Shown here: positions 11,338-21,447 of the stretch, one piece after another
Position numbering within the stretch: the first letter of the stretch is position 1
Layout: every line of letters begins with the position of its first letter
NCBI GenBank assembly: GCA_021299355.1
Contig: JAJTGG010000011.1
Span: 1-39,046 of the forward strand
Reading direction: 5' to 3'
Origin: Lysobacteraceae bacterium
Lineage (GTDB): Bacteria; Pseudomonadota; Gammaproteobacteria; Xanthomonadales; Xanthomonadaceae
Length of the DNA: 39,046 nt
Notes under the pieces: model-generated
The model's input: only the letters and a program-made list of their open reading frames with translations
Databases searched by the model: none
What the model was told of the DNA's origin: nothing
Position numbers and translations under genes: made by a program

Positions 11338-12282
11338 TTGGCCCATAATGGCACCATGAACGGCCAACCGACCTCGCATTCGAACCAAGCCCCCGCGCCG
11401 TTAGTGGTGGCTATCACGGCACGCGCTTTGTTTCATCTGGAAGACGGCCATCAGGTGTTTGAAGTCCAGGGAATCGATGCCTATGCACAATACCAGCGTA
11501 AACACGAAAACGATACGCTTCCGCAGGGGATTGCTTTTCCGCTGGTCCAGAAGCTTCTGGCCTTGAATGCCGGCGCCGACCCGGATCATCCGCGGGTGGA
11601 AGTCATTTTGCTCTCTCGCAACAGTTCTGATACCGGTCTGCGTATTTTCAATTCCATTGAGCACCACGGCTTGAAAATCACCCGGGCGGTTTTCACCAGC
11701 GGTGCCGAGGTCTATCCCTATATCCAGCCCTTTGGCGCGCAGCTTTTTCTTTCAGCCAATCCCGATTCCGTGCGGGCCGCACTGGAACATGGCATTGCCG
11801 CCGCCACTATTTTGCCTGCTGTCGCCGCCGAACAACTGCATTCGGAATTGCGCATTGCTTTTGACGGCGATGCCGTGATTTTCGGTGATGAATCCGAGCG
11901 TGTCTCCCAAGAGGGCGGCCTTGCCGCTTTTCATGCGCATGAGGCGGCCCGCGCCCACGAGCCGCTTTCAGGTGGCCCCTTCAAGGGATTCCTGTCCGCA
12001 TTGCATGATCTGCAGGAATGTTTCCCGGTACAATCCAGTCCGATCCGGACGGCCTTGGTGACGGCGCGCTCGGCGCCGGCCCATAAACGGGTTATTCTGA
12101 CCCTGCGGCAGTGGGGCGTCCGTCTGGATGAATCCCTGTTTCTGGGCGGCAGGGACAAGGGCCCGTTTCTGGAAGCCTTTGGTGCCGATTTGTTTTTCGA
12201 CGATTCCAGCCACAACATCGCCAGTGCCCGGCAACATGTCGCGGCAGGCCATGTTCCCCATGGCGTATCGAATAATCAATGA
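11338..12282 (+). CDS. Cytosolic 5'-nucleotidase family protein (5_nucleotid/NT5C1-like)
   Basis: VVAITARALFHLEDGHQVFEVQGIDAYAQYQRKHE...EVILLSRNSSDTGLRIFNSIEHHGL...FLSANPDSVRAALEHGIAAATI...IAFDGDAVIFGDESERV. Confidence 0.8.
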   Translation: MAHNGTMNGQPTSHSNQAPAPLVVAITARALFHLEDGHQVFEVQGIDAYAQYQRKHENDTLPQGIAFPLVQKLLALNAGADPDHPRVEVILLSRNSSDTGLRIFNSIEHHGLKITRAVFTSGAEVYPYIQPFGAQLFLSANPDSVRAALEHGIAAATILPAVAAEQLHSELRIAFDGDAVIFGDESERVSQEGGLAAFHAHEAARAHEPLSGGPFKGFLSALHDLQECFPVQSSPIRTALVTARSAPAHKRVILTLRQWGVRLDESLFLGGRDKGPFLEAFGADLFFDDSSHNIASARQHVAAGHVPHGVSNNQ

Positions 12283-12337
12283 TTGAAACAAATTTTTGAT
12301 GGGGCTTAGGTCCGGATAGCTGAGCACTCTCGCTGCT

Positions 12338-13762
12338 TCATACCTTTGCCGGAGAGATCTGTTCTGCCCAGTCGATCAATGCCCGTATCACCCGGGCTTT
12401 ATCGGGATGGGCTTCGGCCAGAGTGAGGCATTGCTGCGAGTAATCAGCCAGTGCTTCCGACGTCAGCCGGCTTTTCCGAAAATCCCGCCATTGAATCGAC
12501 TCGCCGCCGGTAAGCGATTCCGGCCAGTTGCGGGCTTTGTAGCGGAAGTAAAGTTCACTAAGGCGCGTATCAACGAAGACGAGGGGATCCCGGCCCTTGC
12601 TCGAGCGTGCTTTACCGAACTTCAGCTTGTCGGTACGTTCGATGAATCCGTCGTAAAGTGCAGCATCGGGATCGGCCGGTTCGCTACTACGCGGACGGCT
12701 GAAAACCTTTGCCAACTTGTCAGTAATGATGTCGGAATGCGCAAGAAGCTCGCTATGTACTGCCTCGGCACTGGCAATATCAAGCTTGAGGCGTTTTGCA
12801 TCAATGCTCCATCGGGACAGTTCGGCTTCACTCAAGGACTGCAGGGCGATCACCACCGGGCAGTGGTTGTGCTGGATTTCCTTGATGCCGATGCGGCTTT
12901 CACCTTCCGGTAGCAGGCTGCGTTTGGTAAAAATATTGCTGGCGATTTCTACCGGCGTGTAATCCAGCAGCTTCAGGGCTTCCGGCGCCAGTTCAACGGC
13001 GATCACTCGGTTCTTGATCAAGGGATGCGGCATCAGCGGCAGCATCAATGCGCTGCAGGCCCGCTCTGCGGAAAACTGGCCCGACACATGCAGCACCGCT
13101 TGGCGCTTGTAGGGAGCAATGATGCCGGCCACGAATTCCTTGTCACGCAGCTTCAGTGCATAATCCCATAGCCTCGGTTGCGCAGTTTTGGCTCGGCGTG
13201 CCAGGTTGATCAGGCTGCGTACATCCGAAAGCGCCTCATGGGCTTCGCCTTCGAAGCAATCATTGGCTTTGGCCAGATCTTCCAGTTTGAAGCTTGGCAG
13301 TCCATCCTCGCGCAGCGGCCACTGCAGCCCATCAGGGCGCATCGCATAGAACATGCGCATGACATCAAGCAGGTCCCAGCGGGAGTTGCCGCCGGCATAT
13401 TCGCGTTCATAGGCGTCGAAGAAATTCCGGTACAGTCCGAAACGGATGAACTCGTCATCGAACCGGATCGAGTTGTAGCCGAGTGCGCAGGTGCCCGGCG
13501 GGCTGAACTGCTCTTGCAGCACTGCCATGAACTCGGCCTCGCACAGGCCGGCGGCCAGGGCGTGCTGCGGGGTTATTCCGGTGATGAGTGCCGCTTCCGG
13601 TTCGGGCAGAAAATCATCGGCGGGGCGGCAGAACAAGGACACCGGTTCGCCGATCGGATTCAAATCCGAGTCGGTACGGATGGCGGCGAACTGGGAGATC
13701 CGGCTGTTGCGCGGGTTGCGGCCGAAGGTTTCAAGATCGTACCAGAGGAAGTTTTCAGGCAT
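12338..13762 (-). CDS. sbcB: Exodeoxyribonuclease I
   Basis: MPENFLWYDLETFGRNPRNSRISQFAAIRTDSDLNPIGEPVSLFCRPADDFLPEPEAALITGITPQHA...LGYNSIRFDDEFIRFGLYRNFFDAYEREY; 474 aa. Confidence 0.95.
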   Translation of the reverse strand: MPENFLWYDLETFGRNPRNSRISQFAAIRTDSDLNPIGEPVSLFCRPADDFLPEPEAALITGITPQHALAAGLCEAEFMAVLQEQFSPPGTCALGYNSIRFDDEFIRFGLYRNFFDAYEREYAGGNSRWDLLDVMRMFYAMRPDGLQWPLREDGLPSFKLEDLAKANDCFEGEAHEALSDVRSLINLARRAKTAQPRLWDYALKLRDKEFVAGIIAPYKRQAVLHVSGQFSAERACSALMLPLMPHPLIKNRVIAVELAPEALKLLDYTPVEIASNIFTKRSLLPEGESRIGIKEIQHNHCPVVIALQSLSEAELSRWSIDAKRLKLDIASAEAVHSELLAHSDIITDKLAKVFSRPRSSEPADPDAALYDGFIERTDKLKFGKARSSKGRDPLVFVDTRLSELYFRYKARNWPESLTGGESIQWRDFRKSRLTSEALADYSQQCLTLAEAHPDKARVIRALIDWAEQISPAKV

Positions 13763-15101
13763 GCAGGGGCTCGAGTTCGCGATGGATCATTTCCGAGGCT
13801 AAGGCATAATCGACCTGGGCGATATCGGAAATTCCTTCACACAGGCGTGCGAGGATGCCGCGTTGGATCCTGCCGCGGTGTAGGGCAACGGCATAAGACA
13901 CGCGCTGGAAACTGACCATGCTGTAACGCGGAATGAACCGGTCCGGATGGCGGTCGGCCAATTCGCGCTCAAGCGTTCTTTCCAGCAGAAAACGGCTGTC
14001 GTCGACTTTATCGCGCATCTCCACGTAGTTTTCCAACGCCATGGTCTGGATGGCGGCGGCGTTTTCGCGTCGGGCCGTCTCGTAGGCACTGATGGCATCG
14101 TTCCAGTTTTCCGCGTTCTCGATGGCATCGACCAATGCCAGACAGTCCTCAAAGGCGCAGTTCATGCCTTGGCCGTGGAACGGCACCATGGCATGCGCGG
14201 CGTCGCCGATCAGCACGATGCGCTCGCCATGGTGCCAGGTGTCGAGGGTCAGAGTAGCCAGCGCGCTCTCCGGATTATGCTGCCAGTCATAGTCGAAGTC
14301 CGCGATCTTATCGAGCGCATCCGGAAAGACCTCAGTAAAAAAAGCCCGGGCACTGGACGGATCGCGGATCTGATCAAAGCCCGGGTCACCTTTGGCCGGA
14401 AGGAAGAGGGTCACGGTGAAGGTCTTTTCAGTGTTCGGCAGGGCAATGCACATATAGCCGCCGCGTGGCCAGATATGAAGACTGTTGCCATCCAGTTTGA
14501 AATCGCCACGCGCATCTGGGGCGATTTCTAGCTCACGGTAATTGTGGCCCAATGCCTCCAAGTACTCGCTGACGAGACCTTTTCCGGCAAGGATACGGCG
14601 GACCGCCGATCCTGCGCCATCAGCACCGATCAGGCGTTCAAACGGCTCGGTTTCACTGTGATCCAGATAGTCGATGCGCAGCGTATTGCGCTCAAGATCG
14701 ATATCACCGATGCGGGCGTCGAAATGCACGATGACGCCCTGTTTTTCGGCAGCTTCAATCAGCGCCAGATTCAGACGGCCGCGGTGGACCGACCAGATTA
14801 CCTCCGAATCGTCCTTGCCGTAACGCAGGAAATGGGTATTGCCTGACACGTCATGGACCATGCGCCCGCGCATCATGACTACCTGCGGCATCACCTCATC
14901 ATCGAGTCCGGCCTGTTGCAGGGCATACAGGCCGCGGTAGGCCAGCGCCAGATTGATCGATCGACCACCCTCGACGCCTGCTTTGCGCGGATCCGGACGT
15001 TTTTCATAGATGCGTACGGTATGGCCTTTCTGGACCAGCAGTATGGCGAGCAGGGCGCCAGCCAGACCCGCACCGGCGATGTGGATGGTCTGCTGCTTCA
15101 T
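13755..15101 (-). CDS. kmo: Kynurenine 3-monooxygenase (FAD-dependent)
   Basis: MKQQTIHIAGAGLAGALLAILLVQKGHTVRIYEKRPDPR...GRSINLALAYRG...LIGDAAHAMVPFHGQGMNCAFEDC. ORF track extends to 15116; ATG at 15101 overlaps the kynU stop as ATGA. Confidence 0.95.
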   Translation of the reverse strand: MKQQTIHIAGAGLAGALLAILLVQKGHTVRIYEKRPDPRKAGVEGGRSINLALAYRGLYALQQAGLDDEVMPQVVMMRGRMVHDVSGNTHFLRYGKDDSEVIWSVHRGRLNLALIEAAEKQGVIVHFDARIGDIDLERNTLRIDYLDHSETEPFERLIGADGAGSAVRRILAGKGLVSEYLEALGHNYRELEIAPDARGDFKLDGNSLHIWPRGGYMCIALPNTEKTFTVTLFLPAKGDPGFDQIRDPSSARAFFTEVFPDALDKIADFDYDWQHNPESALATLTLDTWHHGERIVLIGDAAHAMVPFHGQGMNCAFEDCLALVDAIENAENWNDAISAYETARRENAAAIQTMALENYVEMRDKVDDSRFLLERTLERELADRHPDRFIPRYSMVSFQRVSYAVALHRGRIQRGILARLCEGISDIAQVDYALASEMIHRELEPLHA

Positions 15102-16366
15102 GCCGAACCCGCCCATTGTTTGATATGGCGTACCGCGCCGAGACAGTCGCTGAAACGGTTATAAAGCGGCGTCGGCGACAGGCGGATGACATCCGGTTCC
15201 CGCCAGTCGCCGATCACGCCGGACTGCATGAGGTGTTCAAAAAGCCGTCGCCCGGCATCACGTCCGGCACGCACCTGCAAACTCAACTGGCATCCGCGCT
15301 GCTCTGGGTCGTCGGGGGTGACACTGCGCAGCACATCGCCGAGCTCCTGCCGGATGAGGGCTTCCAGGTATGCTGTAAGCGCAAGGGACTTCCGCCGCAA
15401 TGCCGGCATACCGGCTTCATGGAAGATTTCCAGGGAAGCGCGCATCGGTGCCATGGCGAAAATCGGCGGATTGCTGAGCTGCCATCCTTCCGCCCCGGGC
15501 GTGCCTTTGAATTCCGGCCCCATCTGGAAGCGGGTGTCCTGACGATGGCCCCACCAGCCGTTGAACCTCGGAAGCACAGCCTGGGCATGACGCTCATGCA
15601 CGAAAGCGCCGGCGATGGCACCGGGGCCGGAGTTCAGATATTTATAGCTGCACCAGGCTGCGAAATCCGCGCCGGAATCATGCAGCTGCAAGGGCAGGTT
15701 GCCGGCGGCATGCGCCAGATCGAAACCGACCTGGCAGCCATAGAAGTGACCGAGATCGGCGATGGCTTTCAGATCGAAGGCCTGACCCGTTCTGTACTGT
15801 ACGCCGGGCCACAGAATCAAAGCCACGCGGTGGCCGTGTTCACGCAGGCAGTTTTCCAAGGCATATGTCGGAATCAGTCCGCTGTCCGGATCGGCAGAGA
15901 TTTCGATCAGACAATCATCAGGGCTGAAGCCATGGAAGCGGATCTGGGATTCGACGGCGTAACGGTCGGAGGGGAATGCGCCCTGTTCGATGATGATCGC
16001 TGGACGCTCTGCATTCGGCCGGTAGAAACTGACCATCAATAAGTGGAGATTGACGGTCAAGGAATTCATTGCCACTACTTCCACCGGTTTGGCACCGACA
16101 TTTTCCGCAAGCAGATCCCGCAGTTCGCTGTGATAGGGCATCCATGGGTGCTTAGCGTGGAAGTGGCCTTCGACGCCGAGTGCCGCCCAGTCATCCAATT
16201 CCTGCTGAAGTACCGACTTAACGCTTTTGGGTTGCAGGCCGAGAGAGTTTCCGCACAAATAAATCTGATCGCCGTTTGTGTGTTTCGGGATATGAAAGCG
16301 GTCGCGAAACGAGGCTAGGGAATCGGCAAGGTCTAGCTGATCGGCATAGTCGTTGCTGAAAATCAT
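15098..16366 (-). CDS. kynU: Kynureninase
   Basis: DQIYLCGNSLGLQPKSVKSVLQQELDDWAALGVEGHFHAKHPWMPYH...VGFDLAHAAGNLPLQLHDSGADFAAWCSYKYLNSGPGAIAGAFVHERH (PLP lysine in SYKYLNSGPG). Confidence 0.96.
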   Translation of the reverse strand: MIFSNDYADQLDLADSLASFRDRFHIPKHTNGDQIYLCGNSLGLQPKSVKSVLQQELDDWAALGVEGHFHAKHPWMPYHSELRDLLAENVGAKPVEVVAMNSLTVNLHLLMVSFYRPNAERPAIIIEQGAFPSDRYAVESQIRFHGFSPDDCLIEISADPDSGLIPTYALENCLREHGHRVALILWPGVQYRTGQAFDLKAIADLGHFYGCQVGFDLAHAAGNLPLQLHDSGADFAAWCSYKYLNSGPGAIAGAFVHERHAQAVLPRFNGWWGHRQDTRFQMGPEFKGTPGAEGWQLSNPPIFAMAPMRASLEIFHEAGMPALRRKSLALTAYLEALIRQELGDVLRSVTPDDPEQRGCQLSLQVRAGRDAGRRLFEHLMQSGVIGDWREPDVIRLSPTPLYNRFSDCLGAVRHIKQWAGSA

Positions 16367-17382
16367 GATTTCTGCTCGAAGTGACGGCGGTCCCGACCCA
16401 GCCAGGACAGCGCGGTTCTGTTGAACAGCTGTTCCTGATCCTCGACATCCAGATTCAGACCGAGGATTCCCGAACCGGGTTCCTGCTCACCCAGCGGAAA
16501 GGGATAATCGGTACCAAGCATGACCCGCTCGGTGCCGACGGTGTCCAATAGATAGCGCAGGGCCCGGTCGTCATGAACGCAGGAGTCGAAGTAGAGTTGT
16601 TTGAAATAATCCCGGGGATTGTGCGGATTGTCGGTGGCCACCAGATCCGGCCGCATTTTGAAACCGTGTTCGATACGGCCGATGGTGTAAGGAAAACTGC
16701 CGCCGCCGTGGGCAAGCATGACTTTAAGGTGCGGAAACTGCTGGAGCACGCCGCCGAAAATGAGTGCGCAGGCCGCACGCGACTGTTCGGCCGGCATGCC
16801 AACCAGCCATGGCATCCAATATTTGGGCATGCTGTCGGTGCCCATCATGTCCCAGGGGTGCACCAGAATGGCAGCATCGAGATCCTGGGCGGCTTCGAAG
16901 AACGGACGCAGCTCGGGGTCATCCAGATTCCAGTCATTGATGTGCGAACCGATCTGAACGCCGCACAGGCCGAGCTGTTCGACGCAGCGTTCCATCTCCT
17001 GTATGGCTAGTCGCGGCGACTGCAGCGGAACAGTTCCGATGCCGGCATAGTGGGCGGGAAAGTCACGGCAAGTTTCCGCCATGTGGTCGTTGAGGCTTTC
17101 ATGCAGCTCGAGTGCTTGATGTGCCGGTGCCCAGTAACTGAACATGACCGGAACCGTCGAAATGACCTGGACCTGGATGCCGAAACGTGCATAGTCATCG
17201 ATACGTTCCTGCGGGTCCCAGGTTTTCGGCCAGATTTCGCGGAAGAACTTGCCGTCCTTGTAGATCCGGTGGCGACCGTCTTCGCCGTGGTGAATCACCG
17301 GAAAGCGGTTGTCGCCGTACTTCGTGGCAAGATCCGGCCAGTCGCGGGGTAGGTAGTGGGCGTGGGTGTCGATACGGAGCAT
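16363..17382 (-). CDS. 2-amino-3-carboxymuconate-6-semialdehyde decarboxylase (ACMSD, amidohydrolase family)
   Basis: MLRIDTHAHYLPRDWPDL (HxH metal motif)...MLAHGGGSFPYTIGRIEHGF...VMLGTDYPFPLGEQEPG. Start reset from 17484 to 17382; genomic context with kmo, kynU and 3-HAA dioxygenase. Confidence 0.92.
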   Translation of the reverse strand: MLRIDTHAHYLPRDWPDLATKYGDNRFPVIHHGEDGRHRIYKDGKFFREIWPKTWDPQERIDDYARFGIQVQVISTVPVMFSYWAPAHQALELHESLNDHMAETCRDFPAHYAGIGTVPLQSPRLAIQEMERCVEQLGLCGVQIGSHINDWNLDDPELRPFFEAAQDLDAAILVHPWDMMGTDSMPKYWMPWLVGMPAEQSRAACALIFGGVLQQFPHLKVMLAHGGGSFPYTIGRIEHGFKMRPDLVATDNPHNPRDYFKQLYFDSCVHDDRALRYLLDTVGTERVMLGTDYPFPLGEQEPGSGILGLNLDVEDQEQLFNRTALSWLGRDRRHFEQKS

Positions 17383-17390
17383 GCTGAACA

Positions 17391-18347
17391 CTAAGCCGAA
17401 AGCCAGTGTGCCATTGCCGCATAGAGCGGTATGCCGATGGCCAGATTGAATGGGAAGGTGAAGCCCAGTGCGGCGGTGATGCAACGGCCTGTATTTGCTT
17501 CAGGCAATGAAGCGCGCATCGATGCCGGAGCTGCGATGTAAGAGGCGCTGGCCGCCATGGTGCCGAATACCGCCGCCGTGGAAGCATTCATGCCGATGGC
17601 ATGGCCGAGTGCTACGCCGGCCGCACCATGCACCAGGGGCAGAGCCGTGGCATAGAGCCCGAGGCGGAACGCCTCCCTGCCGACGCTGCGCAGCTGCCGA
17701 GCTGCTGTCATACCCATGTCCAGCATGAACAGCATCAGCGTGCCCTGGAACAGCTGGAAATACATGGCATCGACTTTCGCGATGCCGTCTTTTCCGGACA
17801 GGTAGCCGATGGCCATGCCGCCGATCAGCAGCAGTGCAGTTTTACCGGTTAGCACTTCCCGGACCTGATGCCAGCGAATGCCATCGCCGCCTTTGGCCAA
17901 TGCCAGGCCGATCAGGATGGCTGGAATTTCCAGGGCAACCACGAGTGCGACCAACACGGCATCGGCTGGCTGGCCGCTGCGTTCGGTGAACTGCTGCGCG
18001 GCGATGAAAGTTACTGCGGACACCGAGCCGAAGTGTGCCGCCATGGCGGCGGCATCAAGACGGGAATCGCGTAGCCACAGCTTGGCGGTGAAATAGGCAC
18101 TGACGGCGGTCACTACGCCCAGTGCCAGTGTGGCAAAAACGTAGAGCGTCAGGTTGTCGGGGGCGTTGTTGCCGAGTGCGACTCCGCCTTTCAGGCCTAT
18201 GGCCAGCAACAGAAAGATCGAGAGATAGCTCTGGATGGCGGCCGGAATTTCAAGGTCGCTGCGCAACAGGCGGGCCAGCATGCCCAATGCAAAAGCCAGG
18301 ACGACAGGTGACAGCAGATTGGCGGCGAGCAGTTCGGATGAAAACAC
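17391..18347 (-). CDS. SbtA-like 'sodium-dependent bicarbonate transport family' permease
   Basis: MFSSELLAANLLSPVVLAFALGMLARLLRSDLEIPAAIQSYLSIFLLLAIGLKGGVAL...FGSVSAVTFIAA...FGTMAASASYIAAPASMRASLPEANTGRCITAALGFTFPFNLAIGIPLYAAMA; about 10 hydrophobic segments, 318 aa. Confidence 0.85.
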   Translation of the reverse strand: MFSSELLAANLLSPVVLAFALGMLARLLRSDLEIPAAIQSYLSIFLLLAIGLKGGVALGNNAPDNLTLYVFATLALGVVTAVSAYFTAKLWLRDSRLDAAAMAAHFGSVSAVTFIAAQQFTERSGQPADAVLVALVVALEIPAILIGLALAKGGDGIRWHQVREVLTGKTALLLIGGMAIGYLSGKDGIAKVDAMYFQLFQGTLMLFMLDMGMTAARQLRSVGREAFRLGLYATALPLVHGAAGVALGHAIGMNASTAAVFGTMAASASYIAAPASMRASLPEANTGRCITAALGFTFPFNLAIGIPLYAAMAHWLSA

Positions 18348-18350
18348 GGG

Positions 18351-18884
18351 TTACTCCGGGGTTTCGTGATGATAGCGGGCGGGAGCCGGGTTCAAATGGC
18401 CGCAGGCCTTGCAGGTGCGGTGTTCGGTAGAGCGGTAAAAGCATTCAAAAACGGCATGGAACTGTTTTTCGATATCGGTCAGATGAAAGAATTCTTCATA
18501 GATTTTGACGTTGCAGCGCTCGCAGAACCACATCAGGGCATCCTGTTCATGGGCAAGGCGTTTGCGCTCGATGACCAGACCGACCGAATCCGGCATGCGC
18601 TGCGGGGAATGCGGAACATGCGGCGGCAGATAGAACATTTCTCCGGCCTTGATCGGAATGTCGCGGGGCCGGCCATCCTCTTGGATGCGCAGGACCATTT
18701 CACCTTCGATCTGGTAGAAGAATTCAGGACCGTCTTCGTAGTGATAGTCGGTCCGCTCGTTCGGTCCGCCCACAATCATGACGATGTAATCGCCATCGAC
18801 GATGCACTTGTTGCCGACCGGCGGCTTGAGCAGATGCCGGTGCCCATCGATCCATTCCTGAAGATTGAAAGCAGGCGTCAGCAT
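18351..18884 (-). CDS. 3-hydroxyanthranilate 3,4-dioxygenase
   Basis: [67 protein letters not shown] (cupin) plus C-terminal rubredoxin-like CERC...CKAC. ORF track start 18905 overlaps the upstream gene. Confidence 0.94.
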   Translation of the reverse strand: MLTPAFNLQEWIDGHRHLLKPPVGNKCIVDGDYIVMIVGGPNERTDYHYEDGPEFFYQIEGEMVLRIQEDGRPRDIPIKAGEMFYLPPHVPHSPQRMPDSVGLVIERKRLAHEQDALMWFCERCNVKIYEEFFHLTDIEKQFHAVFECFYRSTEHRTCKACGHLNPAPARYHHETPE

Positions 18885-18885
18885 G

Positions 18886-19311
18886 TCAGCTCCTGGCGGT
18901 GGCAATGCATTTGAGTTCGATGGCGATCGGGGTCGGCAAGGACGTAATTCCGAGCGTGGTCCGGCAGGGCGCCTTGCCGGAATCCGGGAAATACTCGGCC
19001 CAGATGCGGTTGTAAACCGGGAAATCCTTTGCCATGTCGGTCAGATAGACGGTGACGTCGAGAAGATCGTCCATGCCGGCTCCGCAGGATTCCAGCACGC
19101 TGTGCACATTGGCGAATACCGCATGGCACTGGGCCGCTATATCGTAGGACAGCAGATTTCCGCCGGCATCATGGATATTTCCTGGGATGCTGTTGTCCGT
19201 TGCCGAACGTGGGCCGATGCCGGATAGAAAGAGCAGATTGCCTGCGCGGCGCGCATGCGGGTATGAGCCCACCGCTTTCGGTGCATTTGCGGACTGAATG
19301 GATTCAGACAT
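18886..19311 (-). CDS. RidA/YjgF-family protein, likely 2-aminomuconate deaminase
   Basis: [37 protein letters not shown]...[49 protein letters not shown]...[23 protein letters not shown]; pathway context supports the deaminase role. Confidence 0.87.
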   Translation of the reverse strand: MSESIQSANAPKAVGSYPHARRAGNLLFLSGIGPRSATDNSIPGNIHDAGGNLLSYDIAAQCHAVFANVHSVLESCGAGMDDLLDVTVYLTDMAKDFPVYNRIWAEYFPDSGKAPCRTTLGITSLPTPIAIELKCIATARS

Positions 19312-19960
19312 TGATGTTCTCCCAGCATTCGCTGACGGCGCGGCGGTAGCCGCCGATCACGGTATCGGGCCCCTCGATGCCTTGATTGAGCGCCTGGATG
19401 CGGCCATCATGCAGCGAGTAGATCCAGGCATGCACCTGGAGGGATTGGCCCCGGCTCCAGGCATCCTGCAGGACGGTGCTCTGGCAGACATTGAGGACCT
19501 GCTCGATGACATTCAATTCACAGAGTGTTTTGACGCGCTGGGCGGCATCGAGTTTTTCAAGTGATTCATGGTGTTTGTCATGGACGTCGGCAACATGGCG
19601 CAACCAGTTATCGACCAATCCGATACGCTGGCCGTCCAGCATGGCCTGGATGCCGCCGCAGCCGTAATGTCCGCAGACGATGATGTGTTCGACTTTCAGC
19701 ATGTCGACGGCGTACTGGATGGTGCTGAGGCAGTTCAGGTCGGTATGTACCACCACATTGGCCACATTCCTGTGCACGAACACTTCACCGGGATCCATTC
19801 CGGTGATCTGGTTGGCCGGTACGCGCGAGTCGGAACACCCGATCCACAGATAGCGCGGGTTCTGAATCTGCGCCAGACGGCTGAAAAAGCCCGGGTCCTC
19901 GGCCAGAATGCGTTCAGCCCAGACTTTGTTCTGCTTCAGCAGGGTGGTCAGTTCAGCCAT
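19304..19960 (-). CDS. can: Beta-class carbonic anhydrase
   Basis: YLWIGCSDSRVPANQITGMDPGEVFVHRNVANVVVHTDLNCLSTIQYAVDMLKVEHIIVCGHYGCGGIQA (Zn ligands CxDxR...HxxC), 218 aa. Confidence 0.95.
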   Translation of the reverse strand: MAELTTLLKQNKVWAERILAEDPGFFSRLAQIQNPRYLWIGCSDSRVPANQITGMDPGEVFVHRNVANVVVHTDLNCLSTIQYAVDMLKVEHIIVCGHYGCGGIQAMLDGQRIGLVDNWLRHVADVHDKHHESLEKLDAAQRVKTLCELNVIEQVLNVCQSTVLQDAWSRGQSLQVHAWIYSLHDGRIQALNQGIEGPDTVIGGYRRAVSECWENINV

Positions 19961-21395
19961 TGGGCAGAGCTCCTATGCAGACGGTTTTGGGTTCAGTGAA
20001 GAATGTCATGGCTTCCATGCCACCCTCGCGGCCGAATCCCGACTGTTTCATGCCGCCGAAAGGCGTGCGCAGGTCCCGTTGCATCCAGGTGTTGATCCAG
20101 ACGATGCCGCACTCGAGTTCATCGGCCATGCGATGGGCGCGCAGCAAATCGCCGGTCCATACGCTTGCGGCCAGACCGTAACGTGAAGCATTGGCCAGGG
20201 CCAGGGCATGGTCATCGTCGTCAAAGGCATGCAGGCTGACCACCGGCCCGAAAATCTCATCCTGACAGAAGCCAGACTCCATCGGCAGGCCTTCGACGAC
20301 CGTCGGTGCGATGAACCAGCCATTGCAGGCTTCCGGCTTGACCGCCTCACCGCCACACAGAACACTGCCGCCTTCGTCTTTAGCTTGGGCGATGTAGGCC
20401 AGGACTTTGCGAAAATGCGCCTCGGACATGACCGGCCCGAGCTGTGTTGCCGGATCGGACGGCGCGCCGATCTTCAGTGCCGAGGATTCGGCGACAAAGG
20501 CCTTTTTGAACTCGTCATAGATATCGCGGTGAATGAGAATCCGTGATCCGCACAGACAGATCTGCCCTGTGTTTTGGAAGGCGGCGCGCACCAAAGTTTT
20601 CAGGGTATGCGCGGGTGCATCGGGAAAGACCAGTGCCGGGTTCTTACCTCCCATTTCAAGGGTGACTTTCTTGAACTGGTCCGCACAGACGGCAGCAATC
20701 CGGTGTCCGACGGCGGTGGAGCCGGTAAAGCTGATGGCTTTGACCTCCGGGTGCGCGACCAAAGCGGCGCCAACGGTTTCGCCGGCGCCTTGCACGATAT
20801 TCATTACGCCTGCCGGAAAACCGATTTCCTGCGCCGTACGGGCCAGCAGGTCGGCGGACATCGGGGTGATTTCGCTGGGTTTGGCGATGACGCAGTTGCC
20901 GGCGGCCAGCGCCGGCGCTAGTTTCCAGCTCAGGAGATAAAGTGGGAGATTCCAGGGGCTGATGACACCGACCACACCCAGTGGCTGGTGCAGCGTGTAA
21001 TTGAGGCCGGATTCCTGATGGAAGGCCTGATCCAGGGATTGCGTACAGGCGGCCGCGAAAAAGCGGAAATTGGCGATGGCACGGGGAATTTCGATCTCGC
21101 GGACCAGGGTGATGGGTTTGCCCGTGTCGCGGCTTTCGCAGCTCCAGAAGGCCTCGCTGCGGGCTTCGATGGCATCGGCCAGGCGGTTCAGCCAGTGGGC
21201 GCGCTCACTGGCCTTGAGCGCAGACCATGCCGGAAACGCAGACCGGGCAGCGGCTACGGCGGCGGAGATGTCGGCGGCGGTTCCCTGCGGGCATCGGGCG
21301 TAGGCCTGTCCGGTGACGGGATCGAATACGGACAGAACGGCCGCATCGGATGATGCCTGCGGTCTTCCGGCGATCCATTGGTCGATTGTTTCCAT
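19953..21395 (-). CDS. 2-aminomuconic 6-semialdehyde dehydrogenase (aldehyde dehydrogenase family)
   Basis: METIDQWIAGRPQASSDAAVLSVFDPVTGQAYARCPQGTAADI...VGVISPWNLPLYLLSWKLAPALAAGNCVIAKPSE...VTLEMGGKNPALVF...AFQNTGQICLCGSRI...EIFGPVVSL. Start reset from 21632 to 21395. Confidence 0.9.
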   Translation of the reverse strand: METIDQWIAGRPQASSDAAVLSVFDPVTGQAYARCPQGTAADISAAVAAARSAFPAWSALKASERAHWLNRLADAIEARSEAFWSCESRDTGKPITLVREIEIPRAIANFRFFAAACTQSLDQAFHQESGLNYTLHQPLGVVGVISPWNLPLYLLSWKLAPALAAGNCVIAKPSEITPMSADLLARTAQEIGFPAGVMNIVQGAGETVGAALVAHPEVKAISFTGSTAVGHRIAAVCADQFKKVTLEMGGKNPALVFPDAPAHTLKTLVRAAFQNTGQICLCGSRILIHRDIYDEFKKAFVAESSALKIGAPSDPATQLGPVMSEAHFRKVLAYIAQAKDEGGSVLCGGEAVKPEACNGWFIAPTVVEGLPMESGFCQDEIFGPVVSLHAFDDDDHALALANASRYGLAASVWTGDLLRAHRMADELECGIVWINTWMQRDLRTPFGGMKQSGFGREGGMEAMTFFTEPKTVCIGALPNG

Positions 21396-21447
21396 CGGCA
21401 CTCCCTTAGCCGTCATAGGATAACGCATCCGGTTGTCGAATCGGGCC

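Noticed and set aside
15116-16042. 308-aa plus-strand ORF antisense to kynU
   Set aside because: Shadow ORF; kynureninase on the other strand is unambiguous.
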